From: an uncultured Collinsella sp.
GTDB lineage: Bacteria > Actinomycetota > Coriobacteriia > Coriobacteriales > Coriobacteriaceae
Assembly (NCBI GenBank): GCA_902494765.1
Contig: CABUUK010000063.1
Span: 1-8,996, forward strand
Direction of reading: 5' to 3'
DNA: 8,996 nt
In this document: piece by piece, positions 1 to 7,680 of the stretch
Layout of the letters: each line of letters begins with the position of its first letter
Numbering within the stretch: position 1 is the stretch's first letter
Notes under the pieces: generated by a model
Told to the model about the DNA's origin: nothing
Database searches by the model: none
Seen by the model: only the letters and a program-made list of their open reading frames with translations
Translations under genes and position numbers: made by a program

Positions 1-3000
1 CAAGACCTTCACCCTCACGCGCCGTATCGTCTACGCGCTCTCGCCCGAATCCGGTCCGTTCATTGAGCATCTGGACCAGGTGCTCGCCATTACCTTTACC
101 AAGGACGCCGCGGCCGAGATCCGCGACCGCGTGCGCCGTGCGCTTATCGAAGAGGGCATGGACGAGGAAGCCCTGACGGTTGACGACGCCTGGATTTCGA
201 CCATCCACGGCATGTGTTCGCGTATCCTGCGCGCGCATGCGCTGGAGCTGGGCATCGACCCCGAATTTACGGTGCTCACCGATACCGATGAGCTCATGGA
301 CCAGGCTGTCGAGCATGTGCTGGGCCGTGCGACGGCGCCCGATGCCGCCCCCGAGCTTGCCGCTTCGCTCAAAGCCCTCTATGCCTGGTATCCCATGGCG
401 GGCGAGGGCGGTCCCTTTGGCGGCGGCACCACCATCAAGGGCTTGGTGCGCGACCTGCTGGAGCTGTCCAGCCAGCTGCCGGGGGGTATGGACGACGTGT
501 GCGTGCTTCGCGGCTGCTCCGATACCTCGGCCCTGGCTGATGCCTATCGTGCGGCGCTCGGCGCGAGCAAGGCCGCGACCGAGAAAGCGCAGGTGGCACT
601 CGAGGCGATCGACACGTTCGAGGCGAGCGACAAGACCATGGCGGATGTGGCGCGGCTCATGATGTCGTGCGGCATGCCGCGTGCGAGCAAGATGTTCCCT
701 AAGGAGAACGTCGAGCTGCTCAAGGCAGAAGCTGCCGACACGTTTGTCAACATTGTGCTGGCTTGCGGCGACCCGGCGCTCGATGCGCTGACAGGGCTCG
801 CCCGTGCCGTAGAGACGGAGTACCGCGCGCTCAAGGCCGACCAGTCCGCGCTCGATAATAACGATCTGCTGCGCATGGCATACGAGGCGCTGCGTGATTA
901 CCCCGCCATCCGAGCCGCCTACGAGGGCCGTTTTAAGATGGTCATGATCGATGAGTTCCAGGACACCGACCAGATGCAGGTCGATCTGATTCGCTACCTG
1001 ACGGGTGCGGGCGAGCGTGCGCTGTGCACGGTGGGCGACGCGCAGCAGTCGATTTATCGCTTCCGTGGTGCCGAGGTCGAGGTCTTCCGCCGCCAGGAGC
1101 GCAAGGTGGGCTCGTCTGCCGCGCCCGAGGCGACTGCCGCGGCCGACGCCCCTGCTGGCGAGCTCGTTAAGCTCGTGCGCAACTTCCGCAGCCATGACGA
1201 GGTGCTGCGTTACGTGGCGCGCGTCTTTGATGGCGACGACGGCGGCCTGATGCAGGGCTTTTTGGATCTTGAGGCGAGCGACGGCCGCAAGGACACGCTG
1301 GTGGCAGACGCCTCGCGTCGCCAGGCCCTCTTTGTTGCCGGCGGCAGTACGCAGGAGCGCACACAGGCCAAGGCCCGTGCGATCGCCGAGCGCTTCCGCG
1401 CGCTTGCCGATGCCGGCCAGCCCCAGGGCGGCATGGTGCTGCTGCTGGGCCGCATGACCAACGCCGACGTCTACGCCCAGGCCTTCCGCGACCAGGGGCT
1501 CGACTGCGTCATCGCGGGCGGCTCGGTCTTTGCCCAAGCAGCCGAGGTGCAGACGGTGCGCGCCCTGGTTTGTGCGCTCGCCAATCCGGCCGATACGGCG
1601 CAGGGCCTTATGCCGCTGCTCGCCTCGCCGATGTTTGCACTCGGCGCCCAGGAGTTCCTGGCGCTGGCGACCAAACTCGACGAGCAGACGGGCGAGACGT
1701 CGCGCCGCAACATCGATGCGGGCATCATGAGCGATTCCGATGTGCCGGGTTTGCAAGACTTGCCGCTGGTGACGCGCGCCCGCGAGGTGCTGCGGTATGC
1801 GCTTCGTCGCGTGGGCCGCGATTCGTTCGCCGCCATCGCGCGCGACGTGGTCAACGCCTCCGGCTGGTTTGTACGTCTGGCACAGCGTGGTCCCGAGGGC
1901 AAGGCCATTGCCGCCAACGTGCTCAAGGCGCTCGATGCCGTGGCCGAGGCGGAGGCCGAGTTCGGCAACTCGCCGCGTTCCATTGTGCTGGCCTTCGACC
2001 GCTTCTTGGCGGGCAAGGAAGCCCCGGGTGCCCTCAACGAGGAGGGCGACGGCGCGGTGCGCATCATGACGGTGCATGCCTCCAAGGGTCTGGAATATCC
2101 GGTCGTGGCGGTCGCCGAGTGCTTTGGCGTGCGTAAGTCCTCGGGTGCGGCACAGATGGGTCGCGTCGAGGGCGGAGCACAGGTCGTGGCACTGCCGGCA
2201 CGTTTCGACGGCGTTAAGCTCGCCGACGGTACCTTTGTGAAGGGCGACGACGTCAAAAAGCAGTTTGAGCATGCGTTTAAGGGCAAGGGCACGTCGCTGT
2301 GGCTGCCGCCGGAGCTCATGGAGGACGTCTGTGCGACGGGTTCTCCCGCCGAGGCATTTGCTCGCCTGCGCAACGACGACCTGCAGCTTTCGCTCGAGGA
2401 GCGGGCCCGCTTGCTCTATGTTGCCATGACGCGTGCGCGCGAGCTGGTGATCTTGGCGATGGATACCGGCGTGAGCCGTGGCAAGGTGACGGCGCCGACC
2501 TTCGACGTTGAGACCGATCTGACCTACGATGTGCTGCGCCGTATTTTGCCGACCGACGCTCTGGACATGCCGCAGCTCGATGCCGACCGCCTGGTGTTCG
2601 ACAACTCCCAGCCGGGCGACTACGAGCTCATTTCGCTCGCGGGCTTTACCTTTGGCGAGCAGGCGTTTGAGGCCAACGCTTCGTTGGATGCCGAGGGCAG
2701 GCTTGTTCGTGGCGATGCCGATACAGATGCTGCCGACGATTCGGCCAGTACAATCGTCCCCGGTCCTGCCGACCCCAAGCCCGATTCGTTTGAGCTTGTG
2801 TATCCCCAGGCAGTGGGCGTGCGCATGGGCATCTGTCCGTATCCGATGCGCGACTCGTATAGCTACTCGTCAATCGCCGCGGCGCTCCATGCCGAGACAG
2901 AAGACCGTGCCGCCGAGGCGCGTGTGCCCATGGACGAGGCTGGCGATGATGCGGAGTCGGATGGTTCCGAGATGACGGATGCGGGCGTGGCCGCTGTCGA

Positions 3001-3544
3001 GCCCGCCGGCAACCCCATGGCGCTGGGCTCGGCGTTCCATGCCGCCTGCCAGTGGCTGATCGAGATGGGTTCCGATGCGCTGCCCGCTGAGCGTGCCGAT
3101 GCGCTGGCGCGCCTGTGGCACCTGACGCCAGAACAGCGCGAGCGCTTCGATGTCGCTCTGGAGCGCTGGCTCAAGTCGTCGGTTCGTGCCGAGCTGTTCG
3201 CATGGCCGTGCGTTCGCGCCGAGGTGCCGTTCTTCTCGCTGGGCTACGAGGACGAGGACATCGCCCGCTACGGTGCATATGCCGAAGGCGCCATCGACGC
3301 TTTGGCGACCGACCCGGCCGATCCGTCACGCGCACTGGTCATCGATTACAAGACGGGTGGCACGCCGGATGAGACGCCGGACCAGCTGCTCGAGAAGCAC
3401 GCCCTGCAGGCGCGCGTCTACGCCGACGTGTTGCACAAGGCGGGCTTTGAGACGGTGACGGTCAAGTTCGTTCGCGTGGAGCAGGCGAATCCAGCCATCT
3501 TCGTCGAACCCGCCGAACCTCAAGTAGTCATCTACAATCTCTAG
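1..3544 (+). CDS. addA: AddA/RecB-like ATP-dependent helicase-nuclease, 5' partial
   Basis: Superfamily 1 helicase with a C-terminal RecB-family nuclease, expected to work with an AddB-type partner in resecting double-strand DNA ends for RecA-dependent repair. The first complete codon is at base 2 and the reading frame stays open to TAG at 3542-3544 (1180 residues visible). Residues 1-2 (KT, followed by FTLT) are the end of Walker A, so only about 20 N-terminal residues are missing; the GTG at 80 is internal. Numbering from base 2, visible motifs are ITFTK (30-34), ISTIHG (65-70), Walker B DEFQDTD (317-323), GDAQQSIYRFRG (345-356), an LVRNFRS motif, TVHASKGLEY (690-699) and LYVAMTRAR (805-813). 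The nuclease part has G1009/H1013, D1099, DYK (1115-1117) and QARVY (1136-1140), so it looks catalytically intact. An acidic, low-complexity segment near 977-999 precedes the nuclease. Family membership is secure. AddA rather than RecB is inferred from the helicase-nuclease layout and length; AddB would be expected upstream but is not visible. Confidence 0.9.
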   Translation, partial: KTFTLTRRIVYALSPESGPFIEHLDQVLAITFTKDAAAEIRDRVRRALIEEGMDEEALTVDDAWISTIHGMCSRILRAHALELGIDPEFTVLTDTDELMDQAVEHVLGRATAPDAAPELAASLKALYAWYPMAGEGGPFGGGTTIKGLVRDLLELSSQLPGGMDDVCVLRGCSDTSALADAYRAALGASKAATEKAQVALEAIDTFEASDKTMADVARLMMSCGMPRASKMFPKENVELLKAEAADTFVNIVLACGDPALDALTGLARAVETEYRALKADQSALDNNDLLRMAYEALRDYPAIRAAYEGRFKMVMIDEFQDTDQMQVDLIRYLTGAGERALCTVGDAQQSIYRFRGAEVEVFRRQERKVGSSAAPEATAAADAPAGELVKLVRNFRSHDEVLRYVARVFDGDDGGLMQGFLDLEASDGRKDTLVADASRRQALFVAGGSTQERTQAKARAIAERFRALADAGQPQGGMVLLLGRMTNADVYAQAFRDQGLDCVIAGGSVFAQAAEVQTVRALVCALANPADTAQGLMPLLASPMFALGAQEFLALATKLDEQTGETSRRNIDAGIMSDSDVPGLQDLPLVTRAREVLRYALRRVGRDSFAAIARDVVNASGWFVRLAQRGPEGKAIAANVLKALDAVAEAEAEFGNSPRSIVLAFDRFLAGKEAPGALNEEGDGAVRIMTVHASKGLEYPVVAVAECFGVRKSSGAAQMGRVEGGAQVVALPARFDGVKLADGTFVKGDDVKKQFEHAFKGKGTSLWLPPELMEDVCATGSPAEAFARLRNDDLQLSLEERARLLYVAMTRARELVILAMDTGVSRGKVTAPTFDVETDLTYDVLRRILPTDALDMPQLDADRLVFDNSQPGDYELISLAGFTFGEQAFEANASLDAEGRLVRGDADTDAADDSASTIVPGPADPKPDSFELVYPQAVGVRMGICPYPMRDSYSYSSIAAALHAETEDRAAEARVPMDEAGDDAESDGSEMTDAGVAAVEPAGNPMALGSAFHAACQWLIEMGSDALPAERADALARLWHLTPEQRERFDVALERWLKSSVRAELFAWPCVRAEVPFFSLGYEDEDIARYGAYAEGAIDALATDPADPSRALVIDYKTGGTPDETPDQLLEKHALQARVYADVLHKAGFETVTVKFVRVEQANPAIFVEPAEPQVVIYNL

Positions 3545-3556
3545 CCCTCAGATAAC

Positions 3557-3619
3557 TTGCGGTGGAATACGGGCTGTTTTGGCCAAAAAAGCCGCCAAAC
3601 AGTCCGCATTTCACCGCAA
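3557..3619. repeat. Long imperfect hairpin between addA and dnaE
   Basis: The arms start TTGCGGTGGAAT (from 3557) and end ATTTCACCGCAA (to 3619). They pair over about 26 bp, with one A-C mismatch (3569/3607), one bulged T (3580), two G-T pairs (3565/3611, 3573/3603) and a loop of about 10 nt that contains A6 (3585-3590). The hairpin begins 12 bp after the addA stop and ends about 100 bp before dnaE. There is no T tract on either side, so it is not a classical intrinsic terminator, although it could end or stabilise the addA transcript. The imperfect pairing with a G-T and a mismatch fits an RNA structure or a dispersed palindromic repeat equally well. Confidence 0.8.
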
Positions 3620-3675
3620 CTGCAAGAGGAGCCGTGTTGGTTTGGCTAGGTTCGGGTGCTGTCCGTGCCGTGCGG

Positions 3676-3681
3676 TAAAAT
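3676..3681 (+). promoter_or_regulatory. Possible -10 element for dnaE
   Basis: TAAAAT matches five of six bases of the sigma-70 -10 consensus. It lies 39 bp upstream of the dnaE start codon, in a spacer that follows a hairpin, which is where a dnaE promoter would be expected. No convincing -35 hexamer sits 16-18 bp upstream (the bases there read CGGGTG), so this is a candidate only. Confidence 0.3.
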
Positions 3682-3708
3682 CGTTCAGTCAGAACACGAA
3701 CCCGCATC

Positions 3709-3712
3709 GGAG
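3709..3712 (+). promoter_or_regulatory. Ribosome binding site of dnaE
   Basis: GGAG lies 8 nt before the ATG at 3721. It supports that ATG as the start, together with the protein beginning MAFVHLHNH, the expected N-terminus of a PHP-containing alpha subunit. Confidence 0.7.
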
Positions 3713-3720
3713 CTCATCAC

Positions 3721-6700
3721 ATGGCATTCGTCCATCTGCACAATCACACTGTTTTCTCCATGCTCGACGGCGCAACCCGTATCCAGGATATGGTCAATCG
3801 TGCCGTTGAACTTGGCATGCCCGCCGTGGCCATTACCGACCACGGCTACATGTATGGCGTGCCCGACCTAGCGCTGGCCTGCGACGCCGTCAATCACAAC
3901 ACGCCCGAGTACAAAACCTGGAGCCACGACAAGGCCTTCTTGGAAAAGGACCGCCGCGACGAGCTGGTGGAGCCCGACCCCGAGGCAAACCCGCGCGAGC
4001 ATGCCCAGTACGTCAAAGACATGGCCATGTGGGACGAGAAGGGCAACATCGACGAGCTCAAACCGCCCCTGGTCATCAAGCCCATCTTTGGCTGCGAGGT
4101 CTACTTTACGCCGGACGAGACCCTTGCCCGCGACCACAAGCCCGAGCTCTACCACATGATCCTTCTGGCCAAGGATCAGGAGGGCTACGTCAACCTAATG
4201 CAGACGGTCTCCGAGGCCGCCGTGCAGGGCTTTTACTACAAGCCGCGCGTGACGCTCGACAACCTGCGCCGCCATGCCAAGGGCATGATCTGCACGAGCG
4301 CCTGTATCGCGGGCATCATCCCCAAATACATCGACCGCGGCGACATGGAAGGCGCCATCAAGTGGGCCGAGACCTTCCGTGATACCTTCGAGCCCGGTGA
4401 CTTCTACATCGAGATCCAGGAACACGGCATCACCACCGACAACGGCCTGACTGACGAGCAGATGGACCGCACGCTCATCGACATCGCCAAGCAGGTGGGC
4501 GTCAAGGTCATCGCCACCAACGACTTCCACTACCTGCGCCGCGAGGATGCGCCCGTGCAGGACGTCATCATGTGTATTGGCATGAACGCCAAGGTCGATG
4601 ACCCCAACCGCATGCGCATGACCGGCTCGGAGTTTTACATGAAGACCGAGGAGGAGATGCGGGCGATGTTCCCGTATTGCCCCGAGGCCTGCGACAACAC
4701 GCTCGAGATCGCCGACAAGTGCTACGTTGAGCTGGACTGGGACTCTATCATCCTGCCTCGCTTTCCGTTGCTCGATCCCGGCGAGACGCACGAGAGCCAG
4801 TTCCGCCGCGAGTGCGAGAAGGGCCTGCGCCAGCACTATGGCGACGACTGGGCCACGCGCGAGATCGGTGGCGTCAACATCAAAGAGCGCTTTGAGTACG
4901 AATACAAGGTCATCTGCGACAAGGGCTTTGCCGCCTACTTTTTGATCGTTGCCGAGTACGTGCAATGGGCCAAGGACAACGGCATCGGCGTCGGCCCCGG
5001 CCGTGGCTCGGCCGCCGGCGCTATCGTCGCCTACGCCATGAACATCACCGCGTTCGACCCGCTCGAGAACGGCCTGATGTTCGAGAGGTTCCTGTCCCCG
5101 CAGCGTACCGAGATGCCCGATATCGATATGGACTTCGACGATGAGCGGCGCCTCGAGGTCGTGGAGCACGTTCGCCAGCTCTACGGTCCCGAGAAGGTCA
5201 CCCACGTCATCACCTACTCGACCATTAAGGCCAAGCAGGCCATCAACGACGCCGCGCGCGTCCTGGACTACCCGGTCTACATGGGCCAGCGCCTGTCCAA
5301 GATGGTCTCGAGCGACCCCAAGGTCAAGCTCAAGCAGGTGCTCGACAAACAACCCGGCAAAGAGGATCTGTTTAACCCCGATTTTGCCGAGGCCTATAAA
5401 AAGGACGACGACGCCCGCCGCATCATCGACACGGCGCTCTCGATCGAGGGCCTCACCCGTGGCGAGGGCGTGCACGCGTGCGCCGTTCTGATCTGCCGCG
5501 ACCCCGTCAACGAGCACGTGCCCACCAAGCTCGACACCAAGGGCGGCGTCGAGATTACTCAGTACGAGGGCCATACCGTTGCCGACATGGGCCTGCTCAA
5601 GATGGACTTCCTGGGCCTGCGTACGCTGACGGTTATCTCCAAGGCAAAGGCAAACATCAAGAAGAACTTCGGCATCGACATCAAAGAGGAAGATATTCCC
5701 TTTGACGATCCCGAGATCTTTAAGCTCATGGGCTCCGGTCACACCGCCGGCGTCTTCCAGGTCGAGTCCGCCGGCATGACGGCCACGATCAAGAACATGA
5801 AGCCCACCGAGTACAAGCACGTCGTAGCATTGATCGCCCTGTACCGACCGGGCCCGCTGGGCGCCGGCATGGTTTCGTCCTACATCAACCGTATGAACGG
5901 CAAGGAGCCGGCCGTCTCCTACGACGACCGCCTGGACGACATCCTGGGCGAAACCTACGGCACCATGGTCTACCAGGAGCAGGTTATGCTCATCTCCGTC
6001 GAGATGTGCGGCTTCTCCAAGGGCGAATCGGACTCGCGTATCCGTAAGCCCGTGGCTAAGAAAAAGATTAAGCTGCTCACGTCGACGGTGCTCCACTGGG
6101 AGGATGGCTCGGACGAGACCACCTACGACCACTGGATGAACGGCGCTATCAAGAACAACTACACGCGCGAGGTCGCCCAGAAGATTTGGGACGATGTTCT
6201 CGAGTTCGCGTCCTACGCCTTCAACAAGTCGCACTCCGCCGGCTACGCCATCCTGGTTATGCAGACGGCATGGCTCAAGGCGCACTATCCGCACGAGTAC
6301 ATGGCGGCCGTTCTGACGTCCTACACGGGCAAGACCGACAAGATCGTGCACTACGTCTCGGCATGCCGTCACGACGGCATCCCCGTGCTTTCGCCAGATG
6401 TCAACGAGTCCGGCACCGAGTTCACGGCTACCAAGGAAGGCGTGCGCTTTGGTCTGGCCGGCATCCGCGGCGTGGGCACCGGCGTGGCGCAGGCGATTAT
6501 CGCCGAGCGCGAGGCGGGCGGCCCGTTTAAGACGCTGCACGACTTTGTCGAGCGCGTGGACTCGAGCCAGGCCAACCGCCGCGTGATCGAATCGCTGATC
6601 AAGGCAGGTGCCTTCGACTCCACGGGCTATCCGCGCCGCCAGATGATGCACTTTGTGGACAAGAACAACCCCGAGAACATCATCGACGCCGCGATAAAGC

Positions 6701-7524
6701 GCCAGAAGGACCGCGCGAGCGGCCAGACCTCGTTCTTCGACATGTTTGGTGATGTTGAGGGCTCGGGCTTTGAGGTGAGCGTGCCCGATCCGGACGGCCA
6801 GGAATGGGACCGCCACCTTAAGCTGAGCCAGGAGAAGGAGGTTCTGGGCATCTATGTCTCGGACCACCCGCTGCGCCCGTTTGAGTATGCGCTCAGCAAA
6901 GCGCGCGACTTCTCGTTCTCGCAGATCGACACCGGCTACGAAGTTCAGAATCCTACGGGCGGCACCATCAACCAGGAGATTCCCGAGGGCAAAGCGCTGT
7001 GGTGGGCCGGCATGGTCTCGAGCGTGTCCAAGCGCGTGACCAAAAACGGCGACCCCATGGGCATCGTGCAGCTCGAGGACATGGAAGGCGAGGCCACCGT
7101 CGTCGTGTTCCCCAAGACCTATAAAGAGGCCGAGGGGTACCTGTACGGCGAGGTCGATCCCGAGACCGGTGCGCAGCTGTCCGACGCCTTTGTGCGCATC
7201 AAGGGCAAACTCGAGCGCTCGGACCGCGGCGACCAGATCATCGCGCAGGAGATCGTGCCGCTTGAGCTCAACGAGGAGAACAACAAGCCCAAGGTGTTTG
7301 AGGTCATGGTGCCCAACAGCCGCTTTAGCCAGGGCAATATGGCGCGCCTGGCCACGGTGCTCACCGCTAACCCGGGCGGCGACCGTGTGGAGATCTTTAT
7401 CGAGCAGGTGGACGGACGCGTGCTGCGCGCCGAGGTGCCTGCCAAGGTCAACGCGCGCTCGATTCCGCTGCTGGCCGAGGCCAAGGCCATTGTGGGTAAC
7501 CAAGGCCGCGTGACGGTTATCTAA
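3721..7524 (+). CDS. dnaE: DNA polymerase III alpha subunit
   Basis: Catalytic subunit of the replicative DNA polymerase, 1267 aa, ATG start and TAA stop. The N-terminal PHP domain (about 1-290) keeps likely metal ligands: H5/H7/H9, D40-H41, E126, H145, C191, E231, D268 and H270. Several are lost in the E. coli alpha subunit, so metal-dependent 3'-5' exonuclease proofreading is plausible. The polymerase core has GPGRGS (425-430), the catalytic aspartates D469 and D471 in PDIDMDFD, and the third aspartate D629 in MDFLGLRTLT. FNKSHSAGYA and QTAWLKAHYP follow. A helix-hairpin-helix region starts near 911 (GLAGIRGVG), a probable beta-clamp motif QTSFF is at 1002-1006, an OB fold begins near 1092, and a short C-terminal domain follows. 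Against E. coli it has about 60 extra residues between D40 and K120, and near 775-810 a changed RKPVAKKK segment plus about 12 extra residues. The layout is DnaE type, not PolC (no inserted DEDD exonuclease). It is flanked by hairpin-bearing spacers, so it is probably transcribed alone. Confidence 0.97.
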   Translation: MAFVHLHNHTVFSMLDGATRIQDMVNRAVELGMPAVAITDHGYMYGVPDLALACDAVNHNTPEYKTWSHDKAFLEKDRRDELVEPDPEANPREHAQYVKDMAMWDEKGNIDELKPPLVIKPIFGCEVYFTPDETLARDHKPELYHMILLAKDQEGYVNLMQTVSEAAVQGFYYKPRVTLDNLRRHAKGMICTSACIAGIIPKYIDRGDMEGAIKWAETFRDTFEPGDFYIEIQEHGITTDNGLTDEQMDRTLIDIAKQVGVKVIATNDFHYLRREDAPVQDVIMCIGMNAKVDDPNRMRMTGSEFYMKTEEEMRAMFPYCPEACDNTLEIADKCYVELDWDSIILPRFPLLDPGETHESQFRRECEKGLRQHYGDDWATREIGGVNIKERFEYEYKVICDKGFAAYFLIVAEYVQWAKDNGIGVGPGRGSAAGAIVAYAMNITAFDPLENGLMFERFLSPQRTEMPDIDMDFDDERRLEVVEHVRQLYGPEKVTHVITYSTIKAKQAINDAARVLDYPVYMGQRLSKMVSSDPKVKLKQVLDKQPGKEDLFNPDFAEAYKKDDDARRIIDTALSIEGLTRGEGVHACAVLICRDPVNEHVPTKLDTKGGVEITQYEGHTVADMGLLKMDFLGLRTLTVISKAKANIKKNFGIDIKEEDIPFDDPEIFKLMGSGHTAGVFQVESAGMTATIKNMKPTEYKHVVALIALYRPGPLGAGMVSSYINRMNGKEPAVSYDDRLDDILGETYGTMVYQEQVMLISVEMCGFSKGESDSRIRKPVAKKKIKLLTSTVLHWEDGSDETTYDHWMNGAIKNNYTREVAQKIWDDVLEFASYAFNKSHSAGYAILVMQTAWLKAHYPHEYMAAVLTSYTGKTDKIVHYVSACRHDGIPVLSPDVNESGTEFTATKEGVRFGLAGIRGVGTGVAQAIIAEREAGGPFKTLHDFVERVDSSQANRRVIESLIKAGAFDSTGYPRRQMMHFVDKNNPENIIDAAIKRQKDRASGQTSFFDMFGDVEGSGFEVSVPDPDGQEWDRHLKLSQEKEVLGIYVSDHPLRPFEYALSKARDFSFSQIDTGYEVQNPTGGTINQEIPEGKALWWAGMVSSVSKRVTKNGDPMGIVQLEDMEGEATVVVFPKTYKEAEGYLYGEVDPETGAQLSDAFVRIKGKLERSDRGDQIIAQEIVPLELNEENNKPKVFEVMVPNSRFSQGNMARLATVLTANPGGDRVEIFIEQVDGRVLRAEVPAKVNARSIPLLAEAKAIVGNQGRVTVI

Positions 7525-7537
7525 AATGATTTTGCCT

Positions 7538-7574
7538 GGGTAGCTAATTTGGGACGGGGCTATTTTAGCTACCC
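7538..7574 (+). repeat. Left arm of the inverted repeat
   Basis: The 37-bp unit reads GGGTAGCTAA, then a 17-nt core TTTGGGACGGGGCTATT, then TTAGCTACCC. The two 10-bp ends are exact reverse complements and the core is not palindromic, which gives the unit an orientation. The base outside the arm (T at 7537) does not pair with its partner C at 7665, so the repeat boundary is sharp here. Confidence 0.9.
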
Positions 7575-7627
7575 TTTGACTGACGGCGAATGAGTCGGGG
7601 TCGGAATACATCTCAACCGACATATGG

Positions 7628-7664
7628 GGGTAGCTAAAATAGCCCCGTCCCAAATTAGCTACCC
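7628..7664 (-). repeat. Right arm of the inverted repeat
   Basis: Exact reverse complement of the left arm over all 37 bp. It is preceded by two more G (7626-7627) and followed by one more C (7665), so on its own this unit's palindrome extends to GGGGTAGCTAA and TTAGCTACCCC, one base longer per side than in the left copy. It ends 11 bp before the Shine-Dalgarno sequence of the following gene. Confidence 0.9.
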
Positions 7665-7675
7665 CGCGTGAGATT

Positions 7676-7680
7676 GGAGG
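7676..7680 (+). promoter_or_regulatory. Ribosome binding site of the SWIM gene
   Basis: GGAGG, extended as GGAGGAAG, lies 5 nt before the ATG at 7686. It decides the start between that ATG and the in-frame GTG at 7683, which overlaps the purine-rich stretch and is too close to it. Confidence 0.75.

Larger units (their letters stand above)
7538..7664. repeat. REPIN-like nested inverted repeat
   Basis: Two 37-bp arms (7538-7574 and 7628-7664) are exact reverse complements, separated by a 53-nt centre (7575-7627). Each arm is itself a palindrome with a 10-bp end repeat, so the element has four copies of the palindrome TAGCTA (7541, 7566, 7631, 7656). It starts 13 bp after the dnaE stop and ends 21 bp before the next start codon, filling most of the spacer. 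The centre contains only a small possible hairpin (GTCGG 7600-7604 with CCGAC 7617-7621) and no ORF. As RNA it could form one 37-bp stem or two short hairpins. No T tract follows, so a standard terminator is not supported. Two inverted short palindromes around a spacer is the layout of REPINs or of a very small MITE; no transposase is in the window. Confidence 0.93.

Noticed and set aside
80..82. GTG as the start of the first gene
   Set aside because: The open frame continues upstream to the window edge and encodes the end of Walker A, so the gene starts outside the window.
1471..2373. Minus-strand open frame of 300 codons opposite addA
   Set aside because: Ser/Ala/Arg-rich shadow covering helicase motif V in the real frame.
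3579..3809. Small plus-strand frame across the addA-dnaE spacer
   Set aside because: Runs through the hairpin and into dnaE in another frame, has no ribosome binding site, and its translation is unstructured.
7575..7590. Intrinsic terminator at the left repeat arm
   Set aside because: The 10-bp hairpin of the left arm is followed by only three T, which is too short for a standard terminator.
7576..7640. Promoter for the SWIM gene from TTGACT (7576) and TAAAAT (7635)
   Set aside because: The hexamers are 53 bp apart and neither has a partner at 16-18 bp. TAAAAT here is part of the repeat arm, and the same hexamer also occurs at the dnaE stop codon.
4195..7653. Very long minus-strand open frame (about 1150 codons) opposite dnaE
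   Set aside because: In high-GC DNA with G or C at third positions, stops are rare in the antisense frame. The translation is compositionally skewed (V, L, D, G, H), has no recognisable motif, starts inside the inverted repeat, and lies fully opposite a clear dnaE.
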